DNA of 64,000 nucleotides from NCBI GenBank assembly GCA_947497495.1, contig CANMGT010000003.1, positions 62,001 through 126,000 on the forward strand, read 5' to 3'. This DNA is from an uncultured Lentibacter sp. (GTDB lineage: Bacteria > Pseudomonadota > Alphaproteobacteria > Rhodobacterales > Rhodobacteraceae). The notes beneath the pieces were generated by a model. It was not told the DNA's origin. It did no database searches and was given only the letters and a program-made list of their open reading frames with translations. The position numbers and the translations under genes were made by a program. How positions within the stretch are numbered: position 1 is the stretch's first letter; each line of letters begins with the position of its first letter. Positions 34,533 to 43,939 of this stretch are shown here, piece after piece.

Positions 34533-35362
34533 ACGGCCTCCTGTCGGGCTTGGGTTGCGAAGGCGGCGAGCTTGGCGTTAAAGCGCGCGGGGTGTTCAGC
34601 GAAGGGCGCGTGGCCTGTTTCGTCCCACAGGGCGAGTGTGCTGTTGGGCAGGGCCTCGTGGGAGGCTTCGCCAACCACGGGTTCAACCACAGCATCACTT
34701 GCGCCATGGATGACGAGCGCAGGCTTGGTGAAGCCTTGCCAGATGGGCCTACAATCCAAGTCGCCCGCAAACAGCGCGCGGCGTACGAGGGGTGAAACAA
34801 GCATATTCGCCCCGACTAACACGCCGTAGACAGCGCGCGGGAGAGGCCTGTAAGTGCAGGCATCAACAAACTGCGCTGTGGCCTCGATCAGGCGGGTCTG
34901 GTCGGATGTGTAGAGGTCGCGGTTGCGGCCCGGACTGCCTTCGCCAACCATCCAGGGCTCGCGGTATTTGCCGATGGCGATGACGCCGCCGACAAGAACG
35001 ATACCTGCCAGCGCGTCTTGGCCGTAAGCACTGACGTAAGAGGCGATCACGCGCGCACCGTATGACCAGCCGATCAGCGTGGGCTGTTTTAGGCCCAACT
35101 CGGAGATTACAGCGTTGATATCATCTGCCCAGAGCTGCGTGTCGGTATAGGCGGCTTCGTCTTGCGGCGCGTCAGAGCTGCCGTGGCCGCGCAGATCAAG
35201 TGCGACGACGCGAAAGGCCTCGGACAAAGGCGCCTGTGCCTGCCAGCAGATGTTGTGTTGCGCCCAGCCGTGAATAAACAGCAGCTCAGGCGCATCTTTT
35301 GGGCCTTGGTCGGTGACATGCAGCTTGAGCCCGCCGCCGCCTGTGACTGTGTGCGTGCGCAT
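34529..35362 (-). CDS. Alpha/beta hydrolase inside the soe operon
   Basis: A 277-residue alpha/beta-fold hydrolase. The oxyanion motif region is LLFIHGWAQHNICW, the nucleophile elbow is GWSYGA, and the C-terminal His lies in WDETGHAPFAEHPARF, so the triad is complete. This last stretch and the size resemble BioH-type carboxylesterases, but a biotin role is not supported by context. The gene overlaps soeA by one base and soeB by four, so it is translated with the complex. Its substrate and its reason for lying between the molybdenum and ferredoxin subunits are unknown. Confidence 0.88.
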   Translation of the reverse strand: MRTHTVTGGGGLKLHVTDQGPKDAPELLFIHGWAQHNICWQAQAPLSEAFRVVALDLRGHGSSDAPQDEAAYTDTQLWADDINAVISELGLKQPTLIGWSYGARVIASYVSAYGQDALAGIVLVGGVIAIGKYREPWMVGEGSPGRNRDLYTSDQTRLIEATAQFVDACTYRPLPRAVYGVLVGANMLVSPLVRRALFAGDLDCRPIWQGFTKPALVIHGASDAVVEPVVGEASHEALPNSTLALWDETGHAPFAEHPARFNAKLAAFATQARQEAV

Positions 35363-38190
35363 CAGAAGTCATCCCCGTAGGTGACGTCTTTTGGCCCTTG
35401 CCCAACAGGGCTTTTTTGCGCCTTGAGTGTCGGTTCTGATGGGCCGCCTTTTGGTGCTTTCTCGATCCTGACACGCAAGTCAAACCACGCGGCTTGGCCT
35501 GTGACCGGGTCGGAATTGGCCCAGCGAAGCCCGTCGCCTTTGGGCGGCAATAGCTCGTTGATCAAATGGTTGAGCAAGAAGCCTTCCGTCGCCTCTTGGG
35601 CGTCGTCACTCAAGGCCCATGCACCGCGCTTCTTGCCGATCGCGTTCCATGTCCAAAGCGTCTTGCCGTTCACACCGTCCATACGTGCAACGGGAGCTTT
35701 GATGCGGCCATGCGGGGAGGTGACATAGGCCCAGTCGCCGTCTTCAAAGCCGTGCTCTTCCCAGACACCTCCGGGCACGAAGAGCTTGTTTACGCCAGTG
35801 ATCTGGCGCAGCCAAGCGTTTTGGCTGCCCCATGAGTGATACATATGCATGGGCCGCTGGGTGAGGGCGTGCAGCGGGTAGTCTTCCTCGCTGACAATTT
35901 CCTGTTCAAACGGTGCATACCAATGTGGCAGTGGCGTCATGGCCTTTTTCAACTGCGCGCGCAGGTGTTCGGGCGGCTGCCTGTCGCCATAACCTTCCGC
36001 CGCCAGCTGTATTTTGCGCAGCGGCTCTAGGTAAAGGTTGAAGACATAGGGCGCGGCTTTATCAAACAACCCGATCCTGACAGCCCAGTCCTGATAGCTT
36101 TGGTTCCACGGCTTATAGAACTGTGCGTCATCAGGCAGGTGTTCGCTCCAGAAGCCACCATTTTCGATATACTTATCAATTTGTTGCGGGTTGGGTGCGC
36201 CCCGTCCACTCTCGGATCCGTCACCGCGGAAGCCGGCAAGCGGGCCAACACCGGGGCGGCGCTCGTGACTTGTGATATAGTCGGCGTAATCTGCATATTT
36301 CTGGCTACCGTCTTCGTTGACAAAGCCGGGGAGGCCAAGTTTTGCGCCCAGATCACAGAGCGCAGACTGGAAGCCCTTGACGTTGCGGTCAGGCTCCACA
36401 ACAGGCCAGCGGATCGCGTCGGCGACGGCTTCGGCTTCGCAGATCGGGCGGTCAAGCAGCGAAATGCAGTCGTGGCGCTCAAGGTATGTCGTGTCTGGCA
36501 AGATGAGGTCGGAGTAGGCGACGGTTTCCGAGCTGTAGGCGTCCGAGTATATGATGTGGGGGATCACATAGTCGCCGTTCTCGTCTTTGTCTGTCAGCAT
36601 CTCGATCACCGAGGAGGTGTTCATCGAACTGTTCCACGCCATGTTCGCCATATACATGAACAGAGTGTCGATCTTGTAAGGCACGCCGGCGTGGGCGTTG
36701 GAGATCACCATATGCATGAGGCCATGGGCGCTGAACGGGTTTTCCCACGAGAAGGCCTTGTCGATACGCTTGGGGTTGCCTGCGTCATCAAGCAGTAAGT
36801 GCTCTGGCCCGAGCGGATAGCCAAGGTGCGGCCCGTCAAGCGGCTGATTGGGCGCATGGCCCGCGTGGGGCTTGGGGTGTGCCTCGGGTGGCTTGGGGTA
36901 GGGCGGCTTGAAGCGAAAACCACCAGGAACTTCGACGCTGCCGAGCAGGATTTGAAGGATATGCAGCGCGCGGCAGGTTTGAAAGCCGTTGGAGTGTGCC
37001 GAGATGCCACGCATGGCGTGAAACGACACGGGCCGCCCGATCATCTGATCATGCTTTTCGCCTTTCCAGTCTGTCCAAGGCTGGTCGATCACGATCTCTT
37101 CTTCGAAGGCGACTCGGGCCAGATCGGCGGCGATTGCACGGATGCGCCTTGCGGGGATGCCGCAGCGCTCTTCTACGGCTTCCGGCGCGTAACTGTCGCT
37201 CATATAGGCTTCTGCAAGCAACTCGAAAGCTGGGCGGTAGGTGTCTCCAGCTTTGCGGAAATGGCCTGTAAGCTTGGGCTTGACGGATTTCCCGTCGTAT
37301 GGAGCGGGCTTGCCTGTGGCCTGGTCGAGCACCTGTGCCGTGCCATTCTCGTCGCGCAAAAACAGCCCCGCGTCTGGGCCCGTGTCCGCGCAGTTTACCA
37401 AGAAGCCCGCGTTGGTGTAGCGGGTGAGATAGTTGAGGTCGATCTGACCAGCTTTGATCAACTCATGAATGAGCGCCATGATAAAAAGGCCGTCGGTGCC
37501 CGGTGTGATGCCGACCCAGTCATCAGCGATGGCGTTGTAGCCAGAGCGTATCGGATTGACGCCGATCACCCGCGCGCCGCGCTCTTTGAGCTTGCCAAGG
37601 CCGATCTTGATCGGGTTGCTGTCATGGTCCTCGGCGACGCCAAAGATCATGAAAAGCTTGGTGCGATCCCAGTCAGGTTGGCCAAACTCCCAAAAGGCTC
37701 CGCCCATCGTGTAGATGCCAGCGGCAGCCATGTTCACAGAGCAAAACCCACCGTGAGCGGCGTAGTTGGGCGTTCCAAAAGCTTGCGCCCAGAGCGACGT
37801 GAAGCTTTGGGACTGATCGCGCCCCGTGAAAAACGCGAGCTTTTCCGGGGCTGTTTCGCGGATCGGGCCAAGCCAGCCAGCGGCTATGTCATAGGCCTCG
37901 TCCCAACTGATCTCCTCGAATTCGCCCGAGCCACGTGGGCCGACACGCTTCATCGGCGCCTTGAGTCGCGAGGGCGCATAGTGCTGCATGATGCCGGCCG
38001 AGCCTTTGGCACAAAGCACCCCTTTGTTAACGGGGTGGTTTTTGTTGCCTTCGATATACTTAACCTTTCCGTCTTGCATGTGGACATTGATGCCGCAACG
38101 ACAGGCGCACATATAACAGGTTGTCTGACGGATCTCGTCGGAGACTTTCGGGGACGGGCGCGCGGGCACCTTGTTTTTACTCATGGCCAT
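35362..38190 (-). CDS. soeA: Molybdopterin oxidoreductase catalytic subunit, SoeA-like (sulfite dehydrogenase)
   Basis: A 942-residue DMSO-reductase-family enzyme. The N-terminal [4Fe-4S] cluster is held by Cys25, Cys28, Cys32 and Cys60 (TCYMCACRCGINV...VLCAKG). The molybdenum-cofactor stretches FTGRDQSQSFT, GVNPIRSGYNA and the C-terminal PLHALTQRPMHMYHSW are clear. No twin-arginine signal is present, as for the cytoplasm-facing SoeABC complex that oxidises sulfite using quinone. The sulfite substrate is inferred from overall resemblance and subunit set; other DMSO-family activities such as thiosulfate or polysulfide reduction cannot be excluded. The start at 38190 lacks a strong ribosome site; ATG 38184 is an alternative. 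Confidence 0.82.
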   Translation of the reverse strand: MAMSKNKVPARPSPKVSDEIRQTTCYMCACRCGINVHMQDGKVKYIEGNKNHPVNKGVLCAKGSAGIMQHYAPSRLKAPMKRVGPRGSGEFEEISWDEAYDIAAGWLGPIRETAPEKLAFFTGRDQSQSFTSLWAQAFGTPNYAAHGGFCSVNMAAAGIYTMGGAFWEFGQPDWDRTKLFMIFGVAEDHDSNPIKIGLGKLKERGARVIGVNPIRSGYNAIADDWVGITPGTDGLFIMALIHELIKAGQIDLNYLTRYTNAGFLVNCADTGPDAGLFLRDENGTAQVLDQATGKPAPYDGKSVKPKLTGHFRKAGDTYRPAFELLAEAYMSDSYAPEAVEERCGIPARRIRAIAADLARVAFEEEIVIDQPWTDWKGEKHDQMIGRPVSFHAMRGISAHSNGFQTCRALHILQILLGSVEVPGGFRFKPPYPKPPEAHPKPHAGHAPNQPLDGPHLGYPLGPEHLLLDDAGNPKRIDKAFSWENPFSAHGLMHMVISNAHAGVPYKIDTLFMYMANMAWNSSMNTSSVIEMLTDKDENGDYVIPHIIYSDAYSSETVAYSDLILPDTTYLERHDCISLLDRPICEAEAVADAIRWPVVEPDRNVKGFQSALCDLGAKLGLPGFVNEDGSQKYADYADYITSHERRPGVGPLAGFRGDGSESGRGAPNPQQIDKYIENGGFWSEHLPDDAQFYKPWNQSYQDWAVRIGLFDKAAPYVFNLYLEPLRKIQLAAEGYGDRQPPEHLRAQLKKAMTPLPHWYAPFEQEIVSEEDYPLHALTQRPMHMYHSWGSQNAWLRQITGVNKLFVPGGVWEEHGFEDGDWAYVTSPHGRIKAPVARMDGVNGKTLWTWNAIGKKRGAWALSDDAQEATEGFLLNHLINELLPPKGDGLRWANSDPVTGQAAWFDLRVRIEKAPKGGPSEPTLKAQKSPVGQGPKDVTYGDDF

Positions 38191-39209
38191 CGTGGGTAAC
38201 TATCCGCCTGACTTAATTGTTTCGGACTGGCGCGCTAGCCAGACCTCTCCCTTGGGAAAGAGGATGGTCCAGCGGCTCAAGGCCGTCAAAGGAAAATCTG
38301 ACCAACGCTGGGGGCTTGAGCCCTGTGACCCGCAAAAAAGGCGTTCAAAGTGGCTTGAACCCCAAACTGGCATGAAGCTTGCAGGTAAACTGGCTACATG
38401 CCGTCACTTTGATGGTTCTCCGGAAGTGACCCAGAGAGGGTGTTGAGCGACTTGAGGGCTGATAGAATCAACTTGATGTAGTTAGTGCTTTCTAAGCGGG
38501 GCGTTGAATGGTCACAGCAAAACACCTTTTCGAAATTAGAAACAATCAAGCTCAACCTTAACGAGATCACATCATTCGTGAAGTCTAATTGTCGGGCGGT
38601 GGCCTTGCGTCAAAAATTGACCGGATGAATCGTAAGAAGCGGCGATATCCGAAGAAAAGTCAAAGTGGAGAAAGACAAGTTATTTACCCTGAAATGAGAC
38701 AGATTCTTGCGTCATTGTAGAGGGTGAGGCAATTGTCGGGAAATTCCCCTTATACTGTTTCCATTTTGCTAGTAATTTTCACTCAAAGCGTAGGGGCTTT
38801 CCTGAGCGTGCGGCAGGATGCGTATTCAGGCGTGAGCACGTAGTTTCAGGGTTGTATGCAAAGCAGAGTGACCGTTGTCATTAAGGGATGTTTCCAAGAG
38901 GTAGACAAGGCTCCCTAAGCACTTTGTTTTATTGAGGATTTGACTCAAAAACGAAGTGCAGTTTAACAGAAGTATCAGGGTGATGTCAGAGACGACATTT
39001 TCGTAAGGCTGACATTCTGAAATGCACTGTAAAAGCACCGTGGGGCGTGTTTTGGTAAATTTGAATTCAGCGATGGCCAAGCTGCCGGACGTCGCAAATC
39101 GGGTTCAATACACAGGGCCGATTGTGCCAAGCCTTCGGGCTTATAGCAACACAATGGCCTGTGTCTTTTTCGGCAGAGAAGTTTGAAGGTTAAAGCCTTG
39201 GGGAAGGTC
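38191..39209. other. 1-kb gene-free region upstream of the exopolysaccharide genes
   Basis: About 1 kb with lower GC than its surroundings and no convincing gene; open frames here lack ribosome sites and domain similarity. It separates the divergent soeA and exoY-like genes, so it carries both promoters and probably the control region for the exopolysaccharide locus. GGGAAATTCCCC (near 38740) followed by TTATACTG is one promoter-like spot. A short plus-strand stretch near 39073 reads LPDVANRVQYTGPIV, which slightly resembles glycosyltransferase ends and could be a decayed fragment. Confidence 0.45.
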
Positions 39210-39896
39210 ATGAACGAACGCGTGACAAGTCAACTGAATTTATCCGAGCTGCGCAAGTTGCTCGACGCAGAACCAGTGCGTTTTGCGCCTGGTTTCTATC
39301 GGTCGAATGCGAAGCGCGTTCTCGATGTTTTGCTTGTGCTGATTTCGGCTGTCCCGACTGTTTTGATCTTGCTGCCTTTGATGGCGTTGATCGCGCTTGA
39401 CGGGCGCGCTCCGATATACACGCAGCGGCGCCTTGGCAAAGGAGGCCGCAGCTTCAAAATGTTCAAGCTGCGGACGATGGTCGCAGATGCCGACATTATT
39501 CTTGATGAATATCTCGACAATAACCCAGAGGCGCGAGCGGAGTGGGACGAGCACCAAAAGCTCAAGCATGACCCGCGGATCACGTTTTTTGGACGCTTTT
39601 TGCGCAAATCATCGCTGGACGAGCTTCCACAGTTGTTGAATGTACTTTTTGGTCAGATGTCGATCGTTGGGCCGCGCCCTATGATGGAAGGTCAGGAAGG
39701 GCTCTACCCAGGCCGGGCCTATTTTGCGATGCGCCCAGGTATTACCGGATTTTGGCAGATTTCGGAACGCAACCAAACGAGCTTCTCGCAGCGCGCGGAG
39801 TATGACACGCTCTACTTCCGCCAGCTGTCGTTTAAAACCGACTGTCGCGTCATCGCGCAGACTGTTCGCGTGGTGTTTAAGGCGACTGGCTACTAA
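39210..39896 (+). CDS. ExoY-type undecaprenyl-phosphate sugar-1-phosphate transferase
   Basis: A 228-residue priming transferase that starts exopolysaccharide repeat assembly on undecaprenyl phosphate. One membrane segment (about 34-58) is followed by the catalytic domain with IYTQRRLGKGGRSFKMFKLR, FGRFLRKSSLDELPQLLNVL and MSIVGPRPMMEGQ, all hallmarks of the bacterial sugar transferase family. The ATG at 39210 has GGAAGG 3-4 bases upstream. The short form with one membrane segment is like ExoY rather than WbaP. It converges on the next glycosyltransferase with a 4-base overlap of the ends. Confidence 0.94.
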   Translation: MNERVTSQLNLSELRKLLDAEPVRFAPGFYRSNAKRVLDVLLVLISAVPTVLILLPLMALIALDGRAPIYTQRRLGKGGRSFKMFKLRTMVADADIILDEYLDNNPEARAEWDEHQKLKHDPRITFFGRFLRKSSLDELPQLLNVLFGQMSIVGPRPMMEGQEGLYPGRAYFAMRPGITGFWQISERNQTSFSQRAEYDTLYFRQLSFKTDCRVIAQTVRVVFKATGY

Positions 39897-41047
39897 CCCC
39901 GTTCACCAATCCTGCTTTCAAAAATCATTCTTACAGACTTTCCCCAAGCATCCCAGTTGAGTTGAGTGTCAAAGGCCTTGCGCGCTGAAAGACGCAGGGC
40001 TTGATAACGCGCGGGGTCTCTTAGGTAGCTGTTGATGATCTCGGCGAATTCGGGTGCGCCGGCGCCTTCGGGCAGTGCATGGCCTGTGATGTCGTCGCGT
40101 ACCGGCACGCCGCCCACGTTGAGGCAAAGCGAGGGGAGGCCAAAGGCAGCCGCCTCGCAAAAGGCAAACCCCCAGCTCTCGAAACTTGGCTGAACGAGGA
40201 AGTGTGCCTTCGCAAAGGCCGCCTCAAAGAGCGCTTTCTCGGTGGGCACTGCCTTGTTTAGAGATGGGTGGACAGTGACGTGCTCGTTGAGATGAAACTC
40301 TGGTGGAGTTGTTCCGATCACCGTGAGCTGCGCGTCGACACCTGTTGCGCGTAAAACCTGCAGTGTTTCAAAGGCCTGCGGGCCACCTTTCGAAAACCAG
40401 TCGCGCCCGACGACGAGCAGCCGGACAGGCGCATTTGCGTCAATCGGCAGGGGGGTGCCTTCTGCTGCGGGCGTATCAATATTGGCGCCCCACGGCAAAA
40501 CGAGGCTTTGCGCATCGCTTAACCCATAGAGGGCATCGGCCTCGCGTTTAAGCCATTCGGACGGCCAGAGCATCAGATCAAGATTGCGGTAAATCTTGTG
40601 CTCCGCACGTAAAGTGAGCGGATCAAGCAAGTTGCGAGTGGCCCAGGATGCTCCGAAATTTTGCCCAATTTGCGAGCGGCGATAGGCTGTGAACGTTGCA
40701 TCGGCCGTGTAGGCTTTTAGTATCGGGTAGGGTGTCTTTAGGGCGGCCAAAGATTGAAACGAATAGGCCCCAAAGACCACATCATATTTTTTCTGAGAGA
40801 GTGCTCGCGTCACGTTGCGGGCAATGATGGGCCCGAGGGCGAGGTGCAGGCGCCACCTCAGGCGCAGGTTGGCCCTATCTGGCAAAGCATGAACCGCTTG
40901 GCGCAGGGGTTCGGCGACACCCCAGCTTTGTGGCAGGATATCAACCTCACCGACATGGGTTTTCAGCGCGTTGTAAATGCGCGCATTGCCGCCGGAATAG
41001 GGCTGCGTGTGCTCGGGGCTGATGTCGCACAAATAGGCGATTTTCAT
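39893..41047 (-). CDS. Family 4 glycosyltransferase (exopolysaccharide)
   Basis: A 384-residue GT-B enzyme beginning MKIAYLCDISPEHTQPYSGG. The family 4 donor-binding region is visible in LLVVGRDWFSKGG and in FLVQPSFESWGFAFCEAAAFGLPSL, where the E-x7-E motif places two glutamates at the nucleotide-sugar. It would add one sugar to the lipid-linked repeat unit at the inner face of the membrane. It lies opposite to the exoY-like and wzy-like genes and probably has its promoter in 41048-41246. The sugar is unknown. Confidence 0.88.
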   Translation of the reverse strand: MKIAYLCDISPEHTQPYSGGNARIYNALKTHVGEVDILPQSWGVAEPLRQAVHALPDRANLRLRWRLHLALGPIIARNVTRALSQKKYDVVFGAYSFQSLAALKTPYPILKAYTADATFTAYRRSQIGQNFGASWATRNLLDPLTLRAEHKIYRNLDLMLWPSEWLKREADALYGLSDAQSLVLPWGANIDTPAAEGTPLPIDANAPVRLLVVGRDWFSKGGPQAFETLQVLRATGVDAQLTVIGTTPPEFHLNEHVTVHPSLNKAVPTEKALFEAAFAKAHFLVQPSFESWGFAFCEAAAFGLPSLCLNVGGVPVRDDITGHALPEGAGAPEFAEIINSYLRDPARYQALRLSARKAFDTQLNWDAWGKSVRMIFESRIGERG

Positions 41048-41246
41048 GTCAGGCCTGTCCTCAAGTTCTCTCGGGTTCTGAAGCCACAGACCCTGCGGCC
41101 ACCCATGTAGCCTTTGTGTGGGTTATATTGCCCACGATTGTCGGCGAATTTATGTCGAATTAGAAGAAATATGCGACAATAAAGAATTTGGCTGGTAAAA
41201 CCGATTTGAAGCTGGGCAGGGGCGTAGCGGGAACAAACACGACGAT

Positions 41247-42632
41247 ATGCCAAACCTACTAGCCTTTCTCGTACTGGCAAGCTGGCCACTCGTTTCACTG
41301 GTGCTCTTTTTGAAGTTGCCAGTGGGGCGAGCTGTTCTGTGGTCGCTGCTGCTGAGCTATCTGTTTTTGCCGCCACCACCAACGGTTTTTGACTTTCCCG
41401 CCATGCCGCCGCTCAACAAAGAGAGCATTCCCTCGCTGACGGCCTTTCTTGTTTGCTTTTTCATGTATGGCAATCAGATGGTGTTTTTCCCTAAAAGTCG
41501 TGTTGTGCGCATTCTGATGGTATTGTTCGTGCTCACGCCACTCGCCACAGTGTTGACCAACGATGAGCCTATATTCTTTGGCCAAGTCGGGCTTCCGGGC
41601 CTCAGGCTGGTTGAGGGCGTTGCCTTGATGGTGCAGCAAGCTATGGTTCTTATGCCTTTCATTCTGGCTTACAACTTCCTGCGTACCGAGAAAGATCAGC
41701 GCGATATCCTCGTTGCCTTCGTGGCCTTGGGGGCGGTCTACTCGCTGCTTATGCTGATAGAAGTGCGGCTAAGCCCGCAACTGAACCTATGGATATATGG
41801 CTACTATCAGCATCATTTTGACCAGTTGATGCGCTTTGGTGGCTTCCGGCCTATCGTGTTTCTGTATCATGGCCTGTGGGTGGCTTTGTTTGCCTTCATG
41901 ATGCTTGGCGCGTCTGCTTCGCTATTTCGGCATTCGCGTGGGACGGCCAAGCTTGTCTATAGCGGCTTCACCGCGTATTTCGCCTTCGTTCTCTTTGCCT
42001 GTAAGTCTGTCGCGTCCATGGCCTATGCTGGGGTCATGGTTCCGTTTGTTTTGTTCATAGGGCGCATTTGGCAGTTTCGCCTCGCCGCAGTTCTGGCCTT
42101 TTTGGCGGTTGCCTACCCTATCTTGAAAGGCGTTGAGTGGGTGCCTGAGCAGTATATGCTTGAGCAAGCGGCGGTGATTGATCCTGACCGTGCCGCTTCT
42201 TTGAGGTTTCGCTTTGACAACGAGCGCATACTGCTTGATCGCGCCTATATAAAGCCTGTGTTCGGCTGGGGCAGTTGGGGGCGCAACCATATTCTTGATC
42301 CGGTGACAGGCCGCTTGCTGACGGTGACAGACGGACGTTGGATCATCACCATTGGCGTCTACGGCTGGGTCGGCTATCTGGCCGAGTTTTTGCTGTTCAG
42401 CTGGCCGTTGTTTTTGCTATTTGCGCGCAGCTTTGTGCTGACACGCGAAACCCCTGCGTCGCCTTATCTCGGAGCGATTGCTTTGATCCTTGGTTTTAAC
42501 CTGTTCGATTTGTTGCCAAATGCGACGATCACATCGCTCACATGGATGCTCGCAGGGGCGCTTCTGGCTTACATCGAAGTCTATTTGCCATCTCGCAAAG
42601 AAGCGAAGATGAAAATCAAAACGATCATGTGA
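41247..42632 (+). CDS. Wzy/ExoQ-like polysaccharide polymerase (O-antigen ligase-like membrane protein)
   Basis: A 461-residue protein with about ten or more hydrophobic segments and a large loop before the last third (about residues 300-365) that contains NERILLDRAYIKPVFGWGSWGRN. This fits the O-antigen ligase/Wzy polymerase superfamily, which joins repeat units in the periplasm. The sequence itself is weakly conserved, so the call leans on topology, the GWGSWGRN loop and the surrounding genes. The ribosome site is weak. The next glycosyltransferase begins about 8 bases after its stop. Confidence 0.8.
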   Translation: MPNLLAFLVLASWPLVSLVLFLKLPVGRAVLWSLLLSYLFLPPPPTVFDFPAMPPLNKESIPSLTAFLVCFFMYGNQMVFFPKSRVVRILMVLFVLTPLATVLTNDEPIFFGQVGLPGLRLVEGVALMVQQAMVLMPFILAYNFLRTEKDQRDILVAFVALGAVYSLLMLIEVRLSPQLNLWIYGYYQHHFDQLMRFGGFRPIVFLYHGLWVALFAFMMLGASASLFRHSRGTAKLVYSGFTAYFAFVLFACKSVASMAYAGVMVPFVLFIGRIWQFRLAAVLAFLAVAYPILKGVEWVPEQYMLEQAAVIDPDRAASLRFRFDNERILLDRAYIKPVFGWGSWGRNHILDPVTGRLLTVTDGRWIITIGVYGWVGYLAEFLLFSWPLFLLFARSFVLTRETPASPYLGAIALILGFNLFDLLPNATITSLTWMLAGALLAYIEVYLPSRKEAKMKIKTIM

Positions 42633-42640
42633 GGCCTATA

Positions 42641-43939
42641 TTGAAGACGCGTTTGAAAGTACTTGTGATCGCGGAAGCCGCCAACCCCGAATGGGTTTCG
42701 GTGCCGCTGATCGGCTGGTCTCTGTCGCAGGCTTTGGGCCGCCTGTGTGATGTTCATATCGTTACACAGCTGCGCAACAAGGAGGCTTTTGAGCGCGCTG
42801 GGCTCATCGAAGGGCAAGACTTTACCGCTATCGACAGTGAAAAGCTCGCGGCGCCTATGTGGAAGCTCGGCCAAGCCTTGCGGCTGGGGGAGGGCAAGGG
42901 CTGGACGATGATGCAGGCGGTTTCCGCGCTCTCCTACCCCTATTTCGAAAGGCAGGTCTGGAAGCAGTTTGGAGCTGCCTTGCGAGCGGGTGACTTTGAC
43001 ATCGTGCATCGCGTGACGCCTCTGTCTCCGACAACAGGCTCTCCCATCGCACGCCGCTGCTTCAAGGCCAAGGTGCCCTTTGTTATGGGCCCGCTGAACG
43101 GTGGCGTGCCGTGGCCCAAGGGCTTCGATTCCGAGCGGCGCCGCGAAAAAGAATGGCTTTCCTATGTGCGCGGCATTTACAAGTTTCTGCCTAACTGGCG
43201 CGCGACCATGAAATCTGCCGCCGCGATTATCACAGGCTCGCGTCACACACAGGGTGAAGTACCCGACGTTTTTTCCGACAAGACAGTTTACATCCCCGAG
43301 AACGCGATTGATCCTGAGCGATTTTCGACCGCGGGAGGGCCGCCTGCTGGGCCTCTTCAGCTTTGTTTTGTCGGCCGGATGGTACCTTACAAGGGGCCGG
43401 ACATGTTGCTTGAGGCCACAGCCGAATTGGTTCGCTCTGGCAAAGTCGAGATCGACATGGTCGGCGACGGGCCTTTGCTTGAAGGACTGGAAAGTTTTGC
43501 CGCAGAGCAGGGCCTGAGCGCAGGCGTGCGGTTTCACGGCTGGATGGCGCATGAAGAGGTGCAGACGGTTTTGGGGCGCAGTCACTTGCTGGCATTTCCG
43601 TCGGTACGCGAGTTCGGTGGCGGTGTGGTGCTTGAGGCTATGGCGTTAGGCGCGGTTCCGATGGTCGTTGACTATGCAGGGCCAGGGGAGTTGGTCACGC
43701 CCGAAGTTGGCTTCGCGCTCCCGATTGGCACGCGCGACGAGATCATAGCTGAGTTTGCAAAAGCGCTGGACGCGCTCGCACATGACCGCGCGTCGCTTTC
43801 TGGGATGTCACAAGCCGCGAAAGCGCGTGTGGCTGACAAGTTCACCTGGGAGCGTAAGGCCGAGCAGATTGTCGAAGTCTATAGATGGGTGCTGGGGCAG
43901 GGTGGCAAGCCAGCCCCGTTTGAGCCGCCTGTGAATTAA
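42641..43939 (+). CDS. Family 4 glycosyltransferase (exopolysaccharide)
   Basis: A GT-B enzyme of 432 residues. The donor site is clear: LCFVGRMVPYKGPDMLLEA, MVGDGPLLEGLE, and AFPSVREFGGGVVLEAMALGAVPMVVDY with the E-x7-E pattern. The proposed start is a TTG at 42641 (LKTRLKVLVIAEA), because GAGG lies 6 bases upstream and the frame further up runs into the wzy-like gene; a GTG at 42629 overlapping the wzy stop is the alternative. It ends in a 4-base convergent overlap with the hexapeptide transferase gene. Confidence 0.88.
   Translation: MKTRLKVLVIAEAANPEWVSVPLIGWSLSQALGRLCDVHIVTQLRNKEAFERAGLIEGQDFTAIDSEKLAAPMWKLGQALRLGEGKGWTMMQAVSALSYPYFERQVWKQFGAALRAGDFDIVHRVTPLSPTTGSPIARRCFKAKVPFVMGPLNGGVPWPKGFDSERRREKEWLSYVRGIYKFLPNWRATMKSAAAIITGSRHTQGEVPDVFSDKTVYIPENAIDPERFSTAGGPPAGPLQLCFVGRMVPYKGPDMLLEATAELVRSGKVEIDMVGDGPLLEGLESFAAEQGLSAGVRFHGWMAHEEVQTVLGRSHLLAFPSVREFGGGVVLEAMALGAVPMVVDYAGPGELVTPEVGFALPIGTRDEIIAEFAKALDALAHDRASLSGMSQAAKARVADKFTWERKAEQIVEVYRWVLGQGGKPAPFEPPVN

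Noticed and set aside
38826..39211. Minus-strand open frames in the gap before the exopolysaccharide genes
   Set aside because: They overlap each other in different frames, lack ribosome sites and show no domain-like sequence.
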